A stretch of DNA of 7,028 nucleotides from CAZIWJ01 sp964542855 (GTDB lineage Bacteria; Bacteroidota; Bacteroidia; Cytophagales; Cyclobacteriaceae): NCBI GenBank assembly GCA_964542855.1, contig CAZIWJ010000194.1, positions 1-7,028 on the forward strand, written 5' to 3'. Positions 1 to 6,763 of the stretch are shown here, piece after piece. How positions within the stretch are numbered: position 1 is the first letter of the stretch; each line of letters starts with the position of its first letter. The notes under the pieces were generated by a model. That model saw only the letters and a list, made by a program, of their open reading frames with translations, did not search any database and was not told the DNA's origin. Made by a program: the position numbers and the translations under genes.

Positions 1-451
1 TTACCCGGGCAGTGGCGATAAGCTGAATACCATCGGCAGCTACGGCGGCTACTTTAGGCGTGGTAATTACTTTCGGATTTACCGATATCTGTACCGCTTC
101 GAATACGTCTCTTCCTGCCAGGTCGATAGCAGTTGCCTGTTTAAAGGTTAGGTTAATATTAGCTTTGTCTGCTGAGATCAGTGCTTTAATTACGTTAGGT
201 ACGTTTCCGCTGGCAAGGTAGTGTGTTTCCAGATCATTGGTTTTCACTTCCACCAAACCAGCCTTACGGGCAGTAATGAGGGAGTTAACAATGATACTCG
301 GCGGAACCTTTCTTATTCGCATAGCTACCAGTTCAATTAATCCTACCCGTACGCCGGAAAATTGTGCGGTAATCCACAGGTTAATGGGAACGAAATACAG
401 AAGTGTAAAAAAGGCAACTATTACTACAACAATGGTAACAATCAGTTCCAT
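1..451 (-). CDS. floA: Flotillin-like protein FloA, N-terminal 150 residues (3' end cut by window edge)
   Basis: FloA is a bacterial flotillin-like scaffold that inserts in the inner face of the cytoplasmic membrane and organises lipid microdomains. The frame opens at an ATG at 449-451 and stays open to base 1, giving 150 residues of a family usually about 330 long. Residues 1-22 form a hydrophobic membrane segment ending in FVPINLW. Family-typical stretches follow: VPPSIIVNSLITARKAGL, a 'LETHYLASGNV' block, 'AIDLAGRDVFEAVQ' and 'SVNPKVITTPKVAAVAADG'. These match, from memory, the N-terminal half and SPFH-like core of Bacillus FloA (YqfA). The C-terminal coiled-coil part is not visible. The start lies one base after the stop of the NfeD gene (TAG-T-ATG), so translation is probably coupled. 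There is no Shine-Dalgarno sequence of its own, only the upstream coding sequence. Identification is firm; only the missing 3' half is uncertain. Confidence 0.95.
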   Translation of the reverse strand, partial: MELIVTIVVVIVAFFTLLYFVPINLWITAQFSGVRVGLIELVAMRIRKVPPSIIVNSLITARKAGLVEVKTNDLETHYLASGNVPNVIKALISADKANINLTFKQATAIDLAGRDVFEAVQISVNPKVITTPKVAAVAADGIQLIATARV

Positions 452-452
452 A

Positions 453-926
453 CTATGAGGTTAAGGGTTCTACAAATATTCTATTAGATTTTTTATCAAC
501 TACTTTCACCTGGAGGCCCGATCTTACGAACTGCCCCAGTGTGCTTACTTCTACCAGTTTATCGTTAAACTCCGCTTTCCCGTAAGGACGTAACGATGAC
601 ACAGTAACACCAATATCACCAACCTCAACTTCCGGTACAAATTCTTCATTAACTTTACTCTGGCTCGATTCATGGAGCGCAAACCGGTTCCACGTCCCGC
701 TTCTGAATCCAACGATCAGTACAACCACCGAGAGCACCACTGAACCGAAGAGAACAGCGTATCCTGTGCCGGCACCATATCGCTGAAAGGTATAGTAAAT
801 ACCCATGCCGGTGATAATTACTCCGAGAATACCTATCAGGGTAGTACCCGGAACCAGGATTACTTCGGCAACAATGAGGATAATACCGACAAATAAAATA
901 AGGCTGATGGTTATCCAGGAATCCAT
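453..926 (-). CDS. Short NfeD-family membrane protein
   Basis: This 157-residue protein belongs to the short NfeD class, which lacks the N-terminal ClpP-like protease domain of long NfeD proteins. Three membrane segments are visible at about residues 5-24, 27-46 and 55-74. They are followed by a linker and a C-terminal OB-fold domain at about 100-155, recognisable by 'VGDIGVTVSSLRPYGKAEF' and a terminal 'RIFVEPL' strand. Short NfeD proteins are encoded next to flotillins and are thought to assist or interact with them in membrane microdomains; their exact role is unsettled. The ATG at 924-926 is two bases after the proS stop (TGA-TT-ATG), and the stop is one base before the floA start, so the gene sits in the middle of a compact string. 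The start is supported because it places the first membrane helix directly at the N terminus. No broken motif or truncation is seen. Confidence 0.93.
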   Translation of the reverse strand: MDSWITISLILFVGIILIVAEVILVPGTTLIGILGVIITGMGIYYTFQRYGAGTGYAVLFGSVVLSVVVLIVGFRSGTWNRFALHESSQSKVNEEFVPEVEVGDIGVTVSSLRPYGKAEFNDKLVEVSTLGQFVRSGLQVKVVDKKSNRIFVEPLTS

Positions 927-928
927 AA

Positions 929-2410
929 TCAGTAGGCTTTTGCAAACAGCACCCTTTGCTTCGATGGATTACCAGTTAGTATACACTTGCCTTCTTCTTC
1001 ACTCTTCTCGAGGGGTATGCACCGAATGGTTGCTTTGGTCTGCTCTTTTATTTTAGCTTCCGTTTCGGCTGTACCGTCCCAATGGGCCAGAATAAACCCC
1101 CCTTCCCCTTCAAGAATTGACTTGAATTCATCGTAGGAATCAACCACGTAAGTCCTGTCTTTCAACCGGGCGTTCGCCTGATCGTATATATTACGCTGCA
1201 TTTCCTCGAGCAGGGCAACCAGTTTACCTTCCAGTTCATCGTTGAATGATAAGCTATTCTTTTCTTTGGTATCTCTCCGGGCCACTTCAATCGTATTGTT
1301 TTCCAGGTCGCGGGGGCCAATAGCCAACCTTATGGGTACGCCTTTCATTTCGTATTCGGCAAACTTCCAGCCCGGCGATTGGGTATCCCGATCGTCGAAC
1401 TTCACGGAAATGTCCAGTGCTTTCAGCGACTGCATCAGGGGCTGAATTTTTTCGTAAATAGCCTGTAACTGTTCTTCTTTTTTGAAAATCGGAACTATTA
1501 CAATCTGTATCGGCGCCAGGCGGGGAGGAAGAACTAAACCGTCATCGTCGCTGTGCGACATAATCAGGGCGCCCATTAAACGGGTGCTAACCCCCCATGA
1601 ACTTCCCCAAACGTAATCCAGTTTCCCGTTTTTATCGGTAAATTTAACATCAAACGCCTTAGAAAAATTCTGGCCGAGGAAGTGGGAAGTTCCGGCCTGC
1701 AGTGCCTTACCATCCTGCATCAGGGCTTCTATGCAATAGGTTTCCACCGCACCGGCAAATCGTTCGCTTTCCGTTTTAATTCCCTGAATAACCGGAATTG
1801 CCATGTACTCTTCAACAAAGCTGGCGTACACGTCTTTCAGAATCATCTCGGTTTCGTCTATGGCTTCCTGTTTGGTAGCGTGGGCCGTATGCCCTTCCTG
1901 CCACAAAAACTCGGAAGTTCGTAAGAACAGGCGGGTACGCAACTCCCAGCGCACCACATTCGACCACTGGTTTACCAGGATGGGCAAATCGCGGTACGAT
2001 TGCACCCAGTTCCGGTAAGAATTCCAGATAACGGTTTCTGAAGTAGGGCGTACAACTAACTCTTCTTCCAGCCGGGCTTCCGGGTCTACAACCACACCCT
2101 TACCGTCTTCAGAACTCTTTAACCGGTGGTGGGTAACGACAGCACACTCTTTGGCAAATCCTTCCACATGATCGGCCTCTTTACTTAAATACGATTTAGG
2201 AATGAACAACGGGAAGTAGGCATTCATGTGCCCGGTGTCCTTGAACATTTTATCGAGCTGTCCCTGGATTTTTTCCCAAATGGCAAAGCCATAAGGTTTA
2301 ATGATCATACACCCTCTAACCTCCGAGTTTTCAGCTAAATCGGCTTTTTTCACCAACTCATTGTACCATGCAGCGTAATCCTTGCTCCTTTTCGGTAATC
2401 CCTTGCTCAT
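929..2410 (-). CDS. proS: Prolyl-tRNA synthetase (archaeal/eukaryotic-like short type)
   Basis: This cytoplasmic class II aminoacyl-tRNA synthetase charges tRNA-Pro with proline using ATP. At 493 residues it matches the short ProRS type that lacks the bacterial INS editing domain between motifs 2 and 3. Motif 1 is around 62-90. RPTSET is at 121-126. Motif 2, with RWE and FLRTSEFLWQEGHTAH, covers about 151-177. The proline-site segment GTSHFLGQNFSKAF is at 240-253, and motif 3, with GVSTRLMGALIM and HSDDDGLVLPPRLAP, covers about 273-300. An anticodon-binding domain follows at about 300-405. The C-terminal domain ends in the typical VLFAKAY. In zinc-binding relatives this last domain has four Cys ligands. 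By my alignment the positions here are Asp445, Thr450, Cys476 and Thr479, so three of four are lost. The ATG at 2408-2410 is preceded by A/T-rich sequence and no Shine-Dalgarno motif. The gene heads the proS-nfeD-floA string. Identification is firm. Confidence 0.97.
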   Translation of the reverse strand: MSKGLPKRSKDYAAWYNELVKKADLAENSEVRGCMIIKPYGFAIWEKIQGQLDKMFKDTGHMNAYFPLFIPKSYLSKEADHVEGFAKECAVVTHHRLKSSEDGKGVVVDPEARLEEELVVRPTSETVIWNSYRNWVQSYRDLPILVNQWSNVVRWELRTRLFLRTSEFLWQEGHTAHATKQEAIDETEMILKDVYASFVEEYMAIPVIQGIKTESERFAGAVETYCIEALMQDGKALQAGTSHFLGQNFSKAFDVKFTDKNGKLDYVWGSSWGVSTRLMGALIMSHSDDDGLVLPPRLAPIQIVIVPIFKKEEQLQAIYEKIQPLMQSLKALDISVKFDDRDTQSPGWKFAEYEMKGVPIRLAIGPRDLENNTIEVARRDTKEKNSLSFNDELEGKLVALLEEMQRNIYDQANARLKDRTYVVDSYDEFKSILEGEGGFILAHWDGTAETEAKIKEQTKATIRCIPLEKSEEEGKCILTGNPSKQRVLFAKAY

Positions 2411-2575
2411 TATTTGCTGATTTATGAAATATTTTGGTGGTTTATGTGTTATTCATGAATAGAATAACCTTGAAACTGGCGTAAATATACCATTCGTAAT
2501 CAAATTTTAGTATTTTCACGTACAATATATCAAGGGCCTTTCTACAAGGCAATTTGTTAAGAAAATAATAAGCTT
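2411..2575. promoter_or_regulatory. Divergent intergenic region between proS and the lipoprotein gene
   Basis: These 165 A/T-rich bases must hold the promoters for both divergent transcripts. On the minus strand TATATTTA (2489-2482) matches seven of eight positions of the Bacteroidota -7 element TAnnTTTG, but no TTG sits at the expected distance upstream, so it is only a candidate. On the plus side GCCTT-TCTAC-AAGGC (2536-2550) can form a 5-bp hairpin in the likely 5' leader of the lipoprotein mRNA. Neither start codon has a Shine-Dalgarno sequence. The leader is too short and shows no tRNA-sensing T-box structure for proS. The promoter role rests on gene orientation; exact elements are not established. 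Confidence 0.4.
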
Positions 2576-3820
2576 ATGAAGAGTTTTTTGAAACACACCA
2601 CAGCAATTTTAATGACTCCTTTGCTTTTCTCCTGTGCAGTAGAACAGGTAAGCAGCAGCAAAGAGTACGATAATCTTTATTTTACTTCGGCCGACCGCAA
2701 CCCGGTGAAATATACCAACCTGAATAAACCGCAACAGGCTGAGTACAAATCGGGAGAGTATATTTACAACCAGGAGGTGCAGTCCGATAAGTTTGTGAAT
2801 CCTGAGTACCTGGCAAAATACGCCAACGAAAACAATACCAGTGCTTCTTCAGAAGAAGAAACTTACTACATTGCTGAAGAAGACCGGATTCAGGATGTAA
2901 AAACAAGAAATAACAGCACGAACCGAAGAGATTATTTTTCTCCGTTCGGTTCCGGTTTTGCCGGTTACACTGCTTTTGGAAACCCGGTAGTTTACGATCC
3001 TTTTTTCGACCCGTGGTTTAGTGCCCCATTTGGTTCAGTAACCCGTTTAGGGTTTAACAGCGGATTTGGTATGGGAATGGGCCTTGGAATGGGAGGTTAT
3101 AACATGTTTGGATTTAACTCTTTCAATAACCCCATGAACACTCTGGTTGTCGACCGCTTCGGAAGAACTTATGCTGTTAACCCGTTTGGTCGTCCAGGAT
3201 TTACATCTTTTAACCGGTTTGGCTACGGCAGTTTTGGTGGCTATGGTGGTTATGGAGGCTACGGTGGGCTGTATTATCCTCCTGTAAATGGCACATTCAT
3301 CGCTAACGGAAATGAAAGTAATGCTACCCGGATGCGGGCCAGCAGCCAGTCAAGAAATTACAGAAGTAGTCGTTCGGTTAGTAACGATATGTCAAATCGA
3401 AGTAGAAGAAGCAACAGTAGCACTACTCGCGTGTCTACTCCTGAAAATGGTCGGGTTAATACCTCGGATTTCCAGTTTCAGTCTTCTCAAAACGAATACT
3501 ATCGTTCGGCCAGCGAGCGGGCAGCAGCTAATTCGGTAAGGAATGCTTCTTTAAGAAGCAGGGGCTCAACCTCTTCTTACTCTCCCCGAAGTAGTTCTGT
3601 ACCTAGCCGTCCGGCCTCTAATAGCCGTGTGGCTCCAAGTAACAACGGTTTCGGCTCCACTCCCTCTTACGACCGGGGAAGAGGTTATAATAATAGAAGC
3701 CGTTATTCAACCGGCGGATCACGAAGAGGCACCCGAAGCATTTCTCCCTCCCGGTCTCGTGGTTCCCGATCTAGTGGCACCCGAAGCTCCGGTAGTTCCG
3801 GGTCGCGCCGCCGTCGTTAA
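2576..3820 (+). CDS. Low-complexity lipoprotein, Phe/Gly/Tyr-rich with Ser/Arg-rich tail, function unknown
   Basis: I do not recognise a functional family. The 414-residue product starts with a lipoprotein signal, a hydrophobic stretch ending in LLFSC with the lipid-modified Cys at 20, so it is probably anchored in the outer or inner membrane. Residues 21-118 are polar, with 'YDNLYFTSADR' (31-41) and an acidic cluster SSEEETYYIAEED (91-103). Similar openings are, to my recollection, common in Cytophagales lipoproteins. Residues 119-240 are rich in Phe, Gly, Tyr and Asn, including MGMGLGMGG (166-174) and a GGY repeat (221-231). Residues 251-414 are dominated by Ser, Arg, Asn and Gly, end in RRRR and are strongly basic; they look disordered. 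The gene is monocistronic, divergent from proS, and ends 31 bases before a strong terminator. Codon use stays ordered in one long frame, so it is a real gene. Its serine-rich composition could attract spurious database matches. Role unknown; a surface or envelope-binding role is only a guess. Confidence 0.85.
   Translation: MKSFLKHTTAILMTPLLFSCAVEQVSSSKEYDNLYFTSADRNPVKYTNLNKPQQAEYKSGEYIYNQEVQSDKFVNPEYLAKYANENNTSASSEEETYYIAEEDRIQDVKTRNNSTNRRDYFSPFGSGFAGYTAFGNPVVYDPFFDPWFSAPFGSVTRLGFNSGFGMGMGLGMGGYNMFGFNSFNNPMNTLVVDRFGRTYAVNPFGRPGFTSFNRFGYGSFGGYGGYGGYGGLYYPPVNGTFIANGNESNATRMRASSQSRNYRSSRSVSNDMSNRSRRSNSSTTRVSTPENGRVNTSDFQFQSSQNEYYRSASERAAANSVRNASLRSRGSTSSYSPRSSSVPSRPASNSRVAPSNNGFGSTPSYDRGRGYNNRSRYSTGGSRRGTRSISPSRSRGSRSSGTRSSGSSGSRRRR
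3236..3268 (+). repeat. In-frame GGY codon repeat within the lipoprotein gene
   Basis: The stretch encodes residues 221-231, Gly-Gly-Tyr repeated three times plus Gly-Gly. Synonymous codons differ between copies (ggtggctat, ggtggttat, ggaggctac), so the repeat is kept at protein level and is not a recent nucleotide slippage product. Confidence 0.8.
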
Positions 3821-3851
3821 TCTGCCATAGCAATAAACTCTTCATAGCATG

Positions 3852-3887
3852 AACCCCGATGATTAATATTTCTCATCGGGGTTTTTT
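3852..3887 (+). terminator. Intrinsic terminator of the lipoprotein gene
   Basis: A perfect 11-bp stem pairs AACCCCGATGA (3852-3862) with TCATCGGGGTT (3873-3883), with a 10-base A/T-rich loop. A run of six T bases (3882-3887) overlaps the foot of the stem. It begins 31 bases after the lipoprotein stop codon. Only two A bases precede the stem, so it works mainly on the plus strand. Confidence 0.92.
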
Positions 3888-3906
3888 ATTTGGTTTGAAC
3901 GAATTT

Positions 3907-3945
3907 AAAAAAGCCAATCCGATCAGTGAACACGGAACGGATTGC
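3907..3945 (-). terminator. Second, weaker minus-strand terminator-like hairpin
   Basis: Read on the minus strand, CAATCCG (3944-3938) pairs with CGGATTG (3921-3915) across a 16-base loop. It is followed by GC and six T bases (3912-3907). It lies about 105 bases beyond the first terminator of the GGT gene and could act as a backup stop that protects the convergent lipoprotein gene. The long loop makes it weaker than the other two hairpins. Confidence 0.5.
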
Positions 3946-4049
3946 AAACTTATTGTCGGCTGGCGTGATAAACAGCCTGTGCTCTGAGGTGGTTAGCAGT
4001 TATGGTTGGCAAAAAAGAGAGAGTACATAATTGTATGGTGGCTTAAATT

Positions 4050-4077
4050 AAAAAAGGGATACTCGAAGTACCCCTTT
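4050..4077 (-). terminator. Intrinsic terminator of the GGT-family gene
   Basis: On the minus strand AAAGGG-G-TACT and AGTA-T-CCCTTT pair around a TCG loop, with one internal G/T position (4071 against 4059) that is a G-U wobble in this RNA. The hairpin runs into six T bases (4055-4050). It starts 31 bases after the GGT stop codon. The plus strand lacks a comparable T run, so the direction is clear. Confidence 0.85.
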
Positions 4078-4108
4078 ATGTTTGCCATTAATTGATGACG
4101 AACGTGGA

Positions 4109-5794
4109 TTAATACCCGGCAGCCTGGCCGTCTTTCCTCGACTCCGAAGCGCCGTAATACACCCCATCCTTATACATAATGGCCTGGTAACCGCCGTAAC
4201 CACCGGGCTGGAAACCAACATCGTGTCCTTTTTTAATTAACTCACGGATGATTTCGTAATCAATCCCCGATTCCACATTTACGGTCCCCCCGTTAGTCAT
4301 ATTACTGCCCGTAGGCTGGGAAGATCCCACATGACGAATACGAGGAGCGTCACCGGCCTCTTGCAGGTTCATGCCAAAATCAACCATATTAATTACAATC
4401 TGGCTGTGGCCCTGCGGCTGCATGGCACCGCCCATTACGCCGAAACTCATAAATGGCTCGCCGTCTTTCATTATAAAAGCAGGAATAATGGTATGAAAAG
4501 GCCGCTTGCCGGGTTCTAGCACATTGGCGTGTCCTTCTTCCAGGCTAAACAGGGCTCCCCGATTCTGTAACATAAAACCTAACTCGGGAGGTACCAGCCC
4601 TGAACCCATTCCCCCGTAATTGCTCTGGATCAGTGAAACCATATTCCCATCCTTGTCGGCTACGGTCATATAGATCGTATTGCCCTGTTCCAGTTCGCCC
4701 GCCGGAAATTCATCGGCAGCCCGGTTGGGATCAATCAGCTTTTTTCGTTCCTGGGCGTAGGCTTTCGAAATAAGCTGTTCAATAGGAACGTCTACAAAAT
4801 CCGGATCAGCATAAAACTTGGCCCGGTCTTCAAAAGCCAGTTTCTTAGCTTCAACAAAGTAATGCAGGTACTCGGTGCTGTTAAAGCCCATGGAAGCAAT
4901 ATCGTACTCCTCCAGGATGTTCAGCATTTGCAGGGCTGCAATACCTTGTCCGTTGGGAGGAAGTTCGTATACATCGTATCCCCGGTAATTTATAGAATAA
5001 GGCTTTACCCACTCGGCTTCGTGCTCAGCCAGGTCTTCGTAGGAAATGTATCCCTCCTGCTGCTGCACGAAGTCGGCAATGGTACGGGCCACTTCACCCT
5101 TGTAAAAGCCATCTGCTCCTTTTTTGGCAATCTTTTCCAGCGTAGAAGCCAGGTAGGGGTTTTTAAAAATTTCGCCCTTGCGGGGGGTATGCCCATTGGG
5201 CATGTAAGTATCGGCAAAGTTTGGCAGATCCTTGAAGCCCGATTCAGCACGGCTCATGTAATAGGCAATTACTTCCGATACCGGGAAACCTTCCCTGGCG
5301 TAATTAATGGCGGGGGCGAGGATTTTATCCATAGGTAATGATCCCAGCTTATCGTGCATCGCCTGCCAGCCACTAACGGCACCGGGAACGGATACTGACA
5401 AAGGGCCGCGGTAAGGAATATATTCAAGTCCTTTTTCCTGGACAACGCTCAGGGTTAAATTTTTGGGCGATCGCCCACTGGCATTTAACCCCAGCAGTTC
5501 TTCATTTTCGGCATCCCAGATGATGGCAAATAAATCGCCACCCATACCGCAACCGGTTGGTTCCATTAAACCCAGGGTAGCATTGGCTGCAATAGCTGCA
5601 TCGATGGCATTGCCGCCCTGTTTTAATATATCGAGCGCTACCTGGGTAGCCAGGGGCTGGCTGGTAGCGGCCATACCGTTGCTTGCGATGACTTCGGAGC
5701 GGGTAGCAAAGCTTTTACCGGTTAAACGGTCCTGTGCCTGTGTGAGGCCTGAACACAGTATTACGCAAAGTAAGGTTGCTAGGAATTGCTTCAT
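4109..5794 (-). CDS. Exported gamma-glutamyltranspeptidase-family Ntn hydrolase
   Basis: The family cleaves gamma-glutamyl amide bonds (for example glutathione) and transfers or hydrolyses the gamma-glutamyl group. The 561-residue precursor has a signal peptide at 1-20 (hydrophobic core, cleavage likely after TQA), so it acts in the periplasm or outside. As an N-terminal nucleophile hydrolase it should self-cleave between Asn372 and Thr373, giving a large subunit (about 21-372) and a small one (373-561). Thr373 sits in GNTIYMTVADKDGN. Arg108 in NASGRSP matches the substrate-carboxylate Arg, and Gly455-Gly456 matches the oxyanion pair. Compared by eye with E. coli GGT, the segment after GFMLQNRG is shorter, so the lid loop seems absent. 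The aspartate that binds the substrate amino group appears replaced by Leu415, and the Ser-Ser pair by His434-Thr435. It may therefore act on other gamma-glutamyl or acyl compounds. The start has no Shine-Dalgarno motif; a 16-base palindrome lies 48 bases upstream. The gene ends at its own terminator. Family firm, substrate open. Confidence 0.93.
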   Translation of the reverse strand: MKQFLATLLCVILCSGLTQAQDRLTGKSFATRSEVIASNGMAATSQPLATQVALDILKQGGNAIDAAIAANATLGLMEPTGCGMGGDLFAIIWDAENEELLGLNASGRSPKNLTLSVVQEKGLEYIPYRGPLSVSVPGAVSGWQAMHDKLGSLPMDKILAPAINYAREGFPVSEVIAYYMSRAESGFKDLPNFADTYMPNGHTPRKGEIFKNPYLASTLEKIAKKGADGFYKGEVARTIADFVQQQEGYISYEDLAEHEAEWVKPYSINYRGYDVYELPPNGQGIAALQMLNILEEYDIASMGFNSTEYLHYFVEAKKLAFEDRAKFYADPDFVDVPIEQLISKAYAQERKKLIDPNRAADEFPAGELEQGNTIYMTVADKDGNMVSLIQSNYGGMGSGLVPPELGFMLQNRGALFSLEEGHANVLEPGKRPFHTIIPAFIMKDGEPFMSFGVMGGAMQPQGHSQIVINMVDFGMNLQEAGDAPRIRHVGSSQPTGSNMTNGGTVNVESGIDYEIIRELIKKGHDVGFQPGGYGGYQAIMYKDGVYYGASESRKDGQAAGY

Positions 5795-5842
5795 GATGAG
5801 TTAATTTGGTTACAGATACTAATGGAATAACCAAATCCTGAA

Positions 5843-5858
5843 AATTGTTTAAACAATT
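5843..5858. promoter_or_regulatory. Perfect 16-base palindrome upstream of the GGT gene, possible operator
   Basis: AATTGTTTAAACAATT is an exact inverted repeat with no spacer, ending 48 bases before the GGT start codon, in the likely promoter zone. Its size and symmetry suit a homodimeric regulator. It is A/T-rich, so chance is possible, and no T run follows, so it is not a terminator. Confidence 0.4.
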
Positions 5859-5966
5859 AAGCCCGTTTAGGCTAACCAGCCCCCCTTTAATTTCCATTGA
5901 AAAACCTAACTATTAAACCATTTAGCACTGGTACTCGATTAATGCAGCCAACTTATTGGTGTTTAA

Positions 5967-5981
5967 CCTGAAAAGTTCAGG
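5967..5981 (-). terminator. Small hairpin right after the SDR stop codon
   Basis: CCTGAA and TTCAGG form a perfect 6-bp stem with a 3-base loop, one base after the SDR stop. Only TTAAAC follows on the minus strand, so there is no proper T run. It may be a weak terminator or a 3'-end protecting stem, which leaves open read-through into the GGT gene. Confidence 0.35.
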
Positions 5982-5982
5982 C

Positions 5983-6747
5983 TTACTCGTAAATCATCTT
6001 AATGGTCATCCCCCCGTCAACTATAATGTTTTGCCCGGTAATAAAACCGGCTTCCCCGCTACAAAGGAATACGGCAGCCTGGCCTACATCCTCGGGCTTT
6101 CCAACCCTGCCTACCGGATGCTGGGCTTCATCCATCAGGCTGTGGTTAATTTTTTCACGGTTTTTTTCCTTCCGCCAGTGGCGAACTTCAATCCATCCCG
6201 GACTAATTGCATTCACCCGAACCTCAGGCCCCAGGCTTACCGCCAGCGAATGGGTGAGGGCTACCAGTCCGCCCTTGCTGGCAGCGTAGGCTTCGGAATG
6301 GGGTTCCGACATCAGGGCGCGGGTGGATGCAATATTAACAATAGCCCCCTTCTGTTCTTTCAGGTGCGGGGCCGCATACCGGGCAAACAGGTAAGCACTG
6401 CGCAGGTTGGTGTTAATTACCTCGTCGAAAGCGTCTTCGCCCTCGTCTTCCAGCGAGAAAAATTTGCTGACCCCCGCGTTGTTAATCACAAAGTCTAGCC
6501 TGCCGTAGCGGGCAACGGTTTCCTCAACGGCAACCTGTACCGATGAGCTTTGGCGAACATCGGTATAAACAAAAACTGCTTTCCCACCTTTTTCTTCCAG
6601 CCACTGCTGGGTTTCTGCCCCGGCCTCCCGGTCAATATCAGCAATCACCACCTGCACGTTCTGGTGCGAAAAAGCCTGGGCAATGGCTTTGCCAATGCCT
6701 TGTGCACCACCGGTTACCAGCGCTACCTTATTTTTAAACTTATTCAT
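5983..6747 (-). CDS. Short-chain dehydrogenase/reductase (classical SDR), probably NAD-dependent
   Basis: This 254-residue cytoplasmic oxidoreductase has the usual classical SDR length and a Rossmann fold. The cofactor loop TGGAQGIG is at 12-19. Asp37 at the end of the second strand favours NAD(H) over NADP(H). TDV (62-64) and NNAG (89-92) follow. The catalytic tetrad is complete: Asn114, Ser141, Tyr154 and Lys158 (YAASK). PG at 183-184 and a C-terminal DGGMTIKMIYE complete the pattern. The region 185-205 is basic and charged (EVRHWRKEKNREKI), forming the variable substrate lid, so the substrate, presumably an alcohol, sugar or ketone, cannot be named. The ATG at 6745-6747 puts the first strand at residue 7, as expected; no Shine-Dalgarno motif precedes it. 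It lies upstream of the GGT gene on the same strand with a 188-base gap. Nothing in the sequence ties their functions together. Family assignment is firm. Confidence 0.95.
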   Translation of the reverse strand: MNKFKNKVALVTGGAQGIGKAIAQAFSHQNVQVVIADIDREAGAETQQWLEEKGGKAVFVYTDVRQSSSVQVAVEETVARYGRLDFVINNAGVSKFFSLEDEGEDAFDEVINTNLRSAYLFARYAAPHLKEQKGAIVNIASTRALMSEPHSEAYAASKGGLVALTHSLAVSLGPEVRVNAISPGWIEVRHWRKEKNREKINHSLMDEAQHPVGRVGKPEDVGQAAVFLCSGEAGFITGQNIIVDGGMTIKMIYE

Positions 6748-6763
6748 ACTAAAATGTTAACCG

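Noticed and set aside
670..945. A 91-codon minus-strand frame overlapping the NfeD gene
   Set aside because: It is an out-of-frame shadow of NfeD, rich in Cys, His and Arg, while the NfeD frame has clear membrane helices and an OB-fold domain.
2411..2575. A T-box or other riboswitch before proS
   Set aside because: The leader is short and A/T-rich, with no specifier-loop structure or conserved T-box sequence, and T-boxes are not expected in Bacteroidota.
3236..3268. Repeats resembling a short CRISPR-like array
   Set aside because: They are 9-base in-frame GGY codon units without spacers, explained by the protein sequence.
4862..5338. A 158-codon plus-strand open frame
   Set aside because: It is antisense to the conserved middle of the GGT-family gene and has no family features of its own.
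5715..5897. A 60-codon minus-strand open frame spanning the GGT start
   Set aside because: It overlaps the GGT signal peptide in another frame, and its peptide has no recognisable features.
5956..6498. A 180-codon plus-strand open frame
   Set aside because: It lies antisense to the SDR gene, whose motifs and catalytic tetrad are complete. Its translation shows no recognisable domain.
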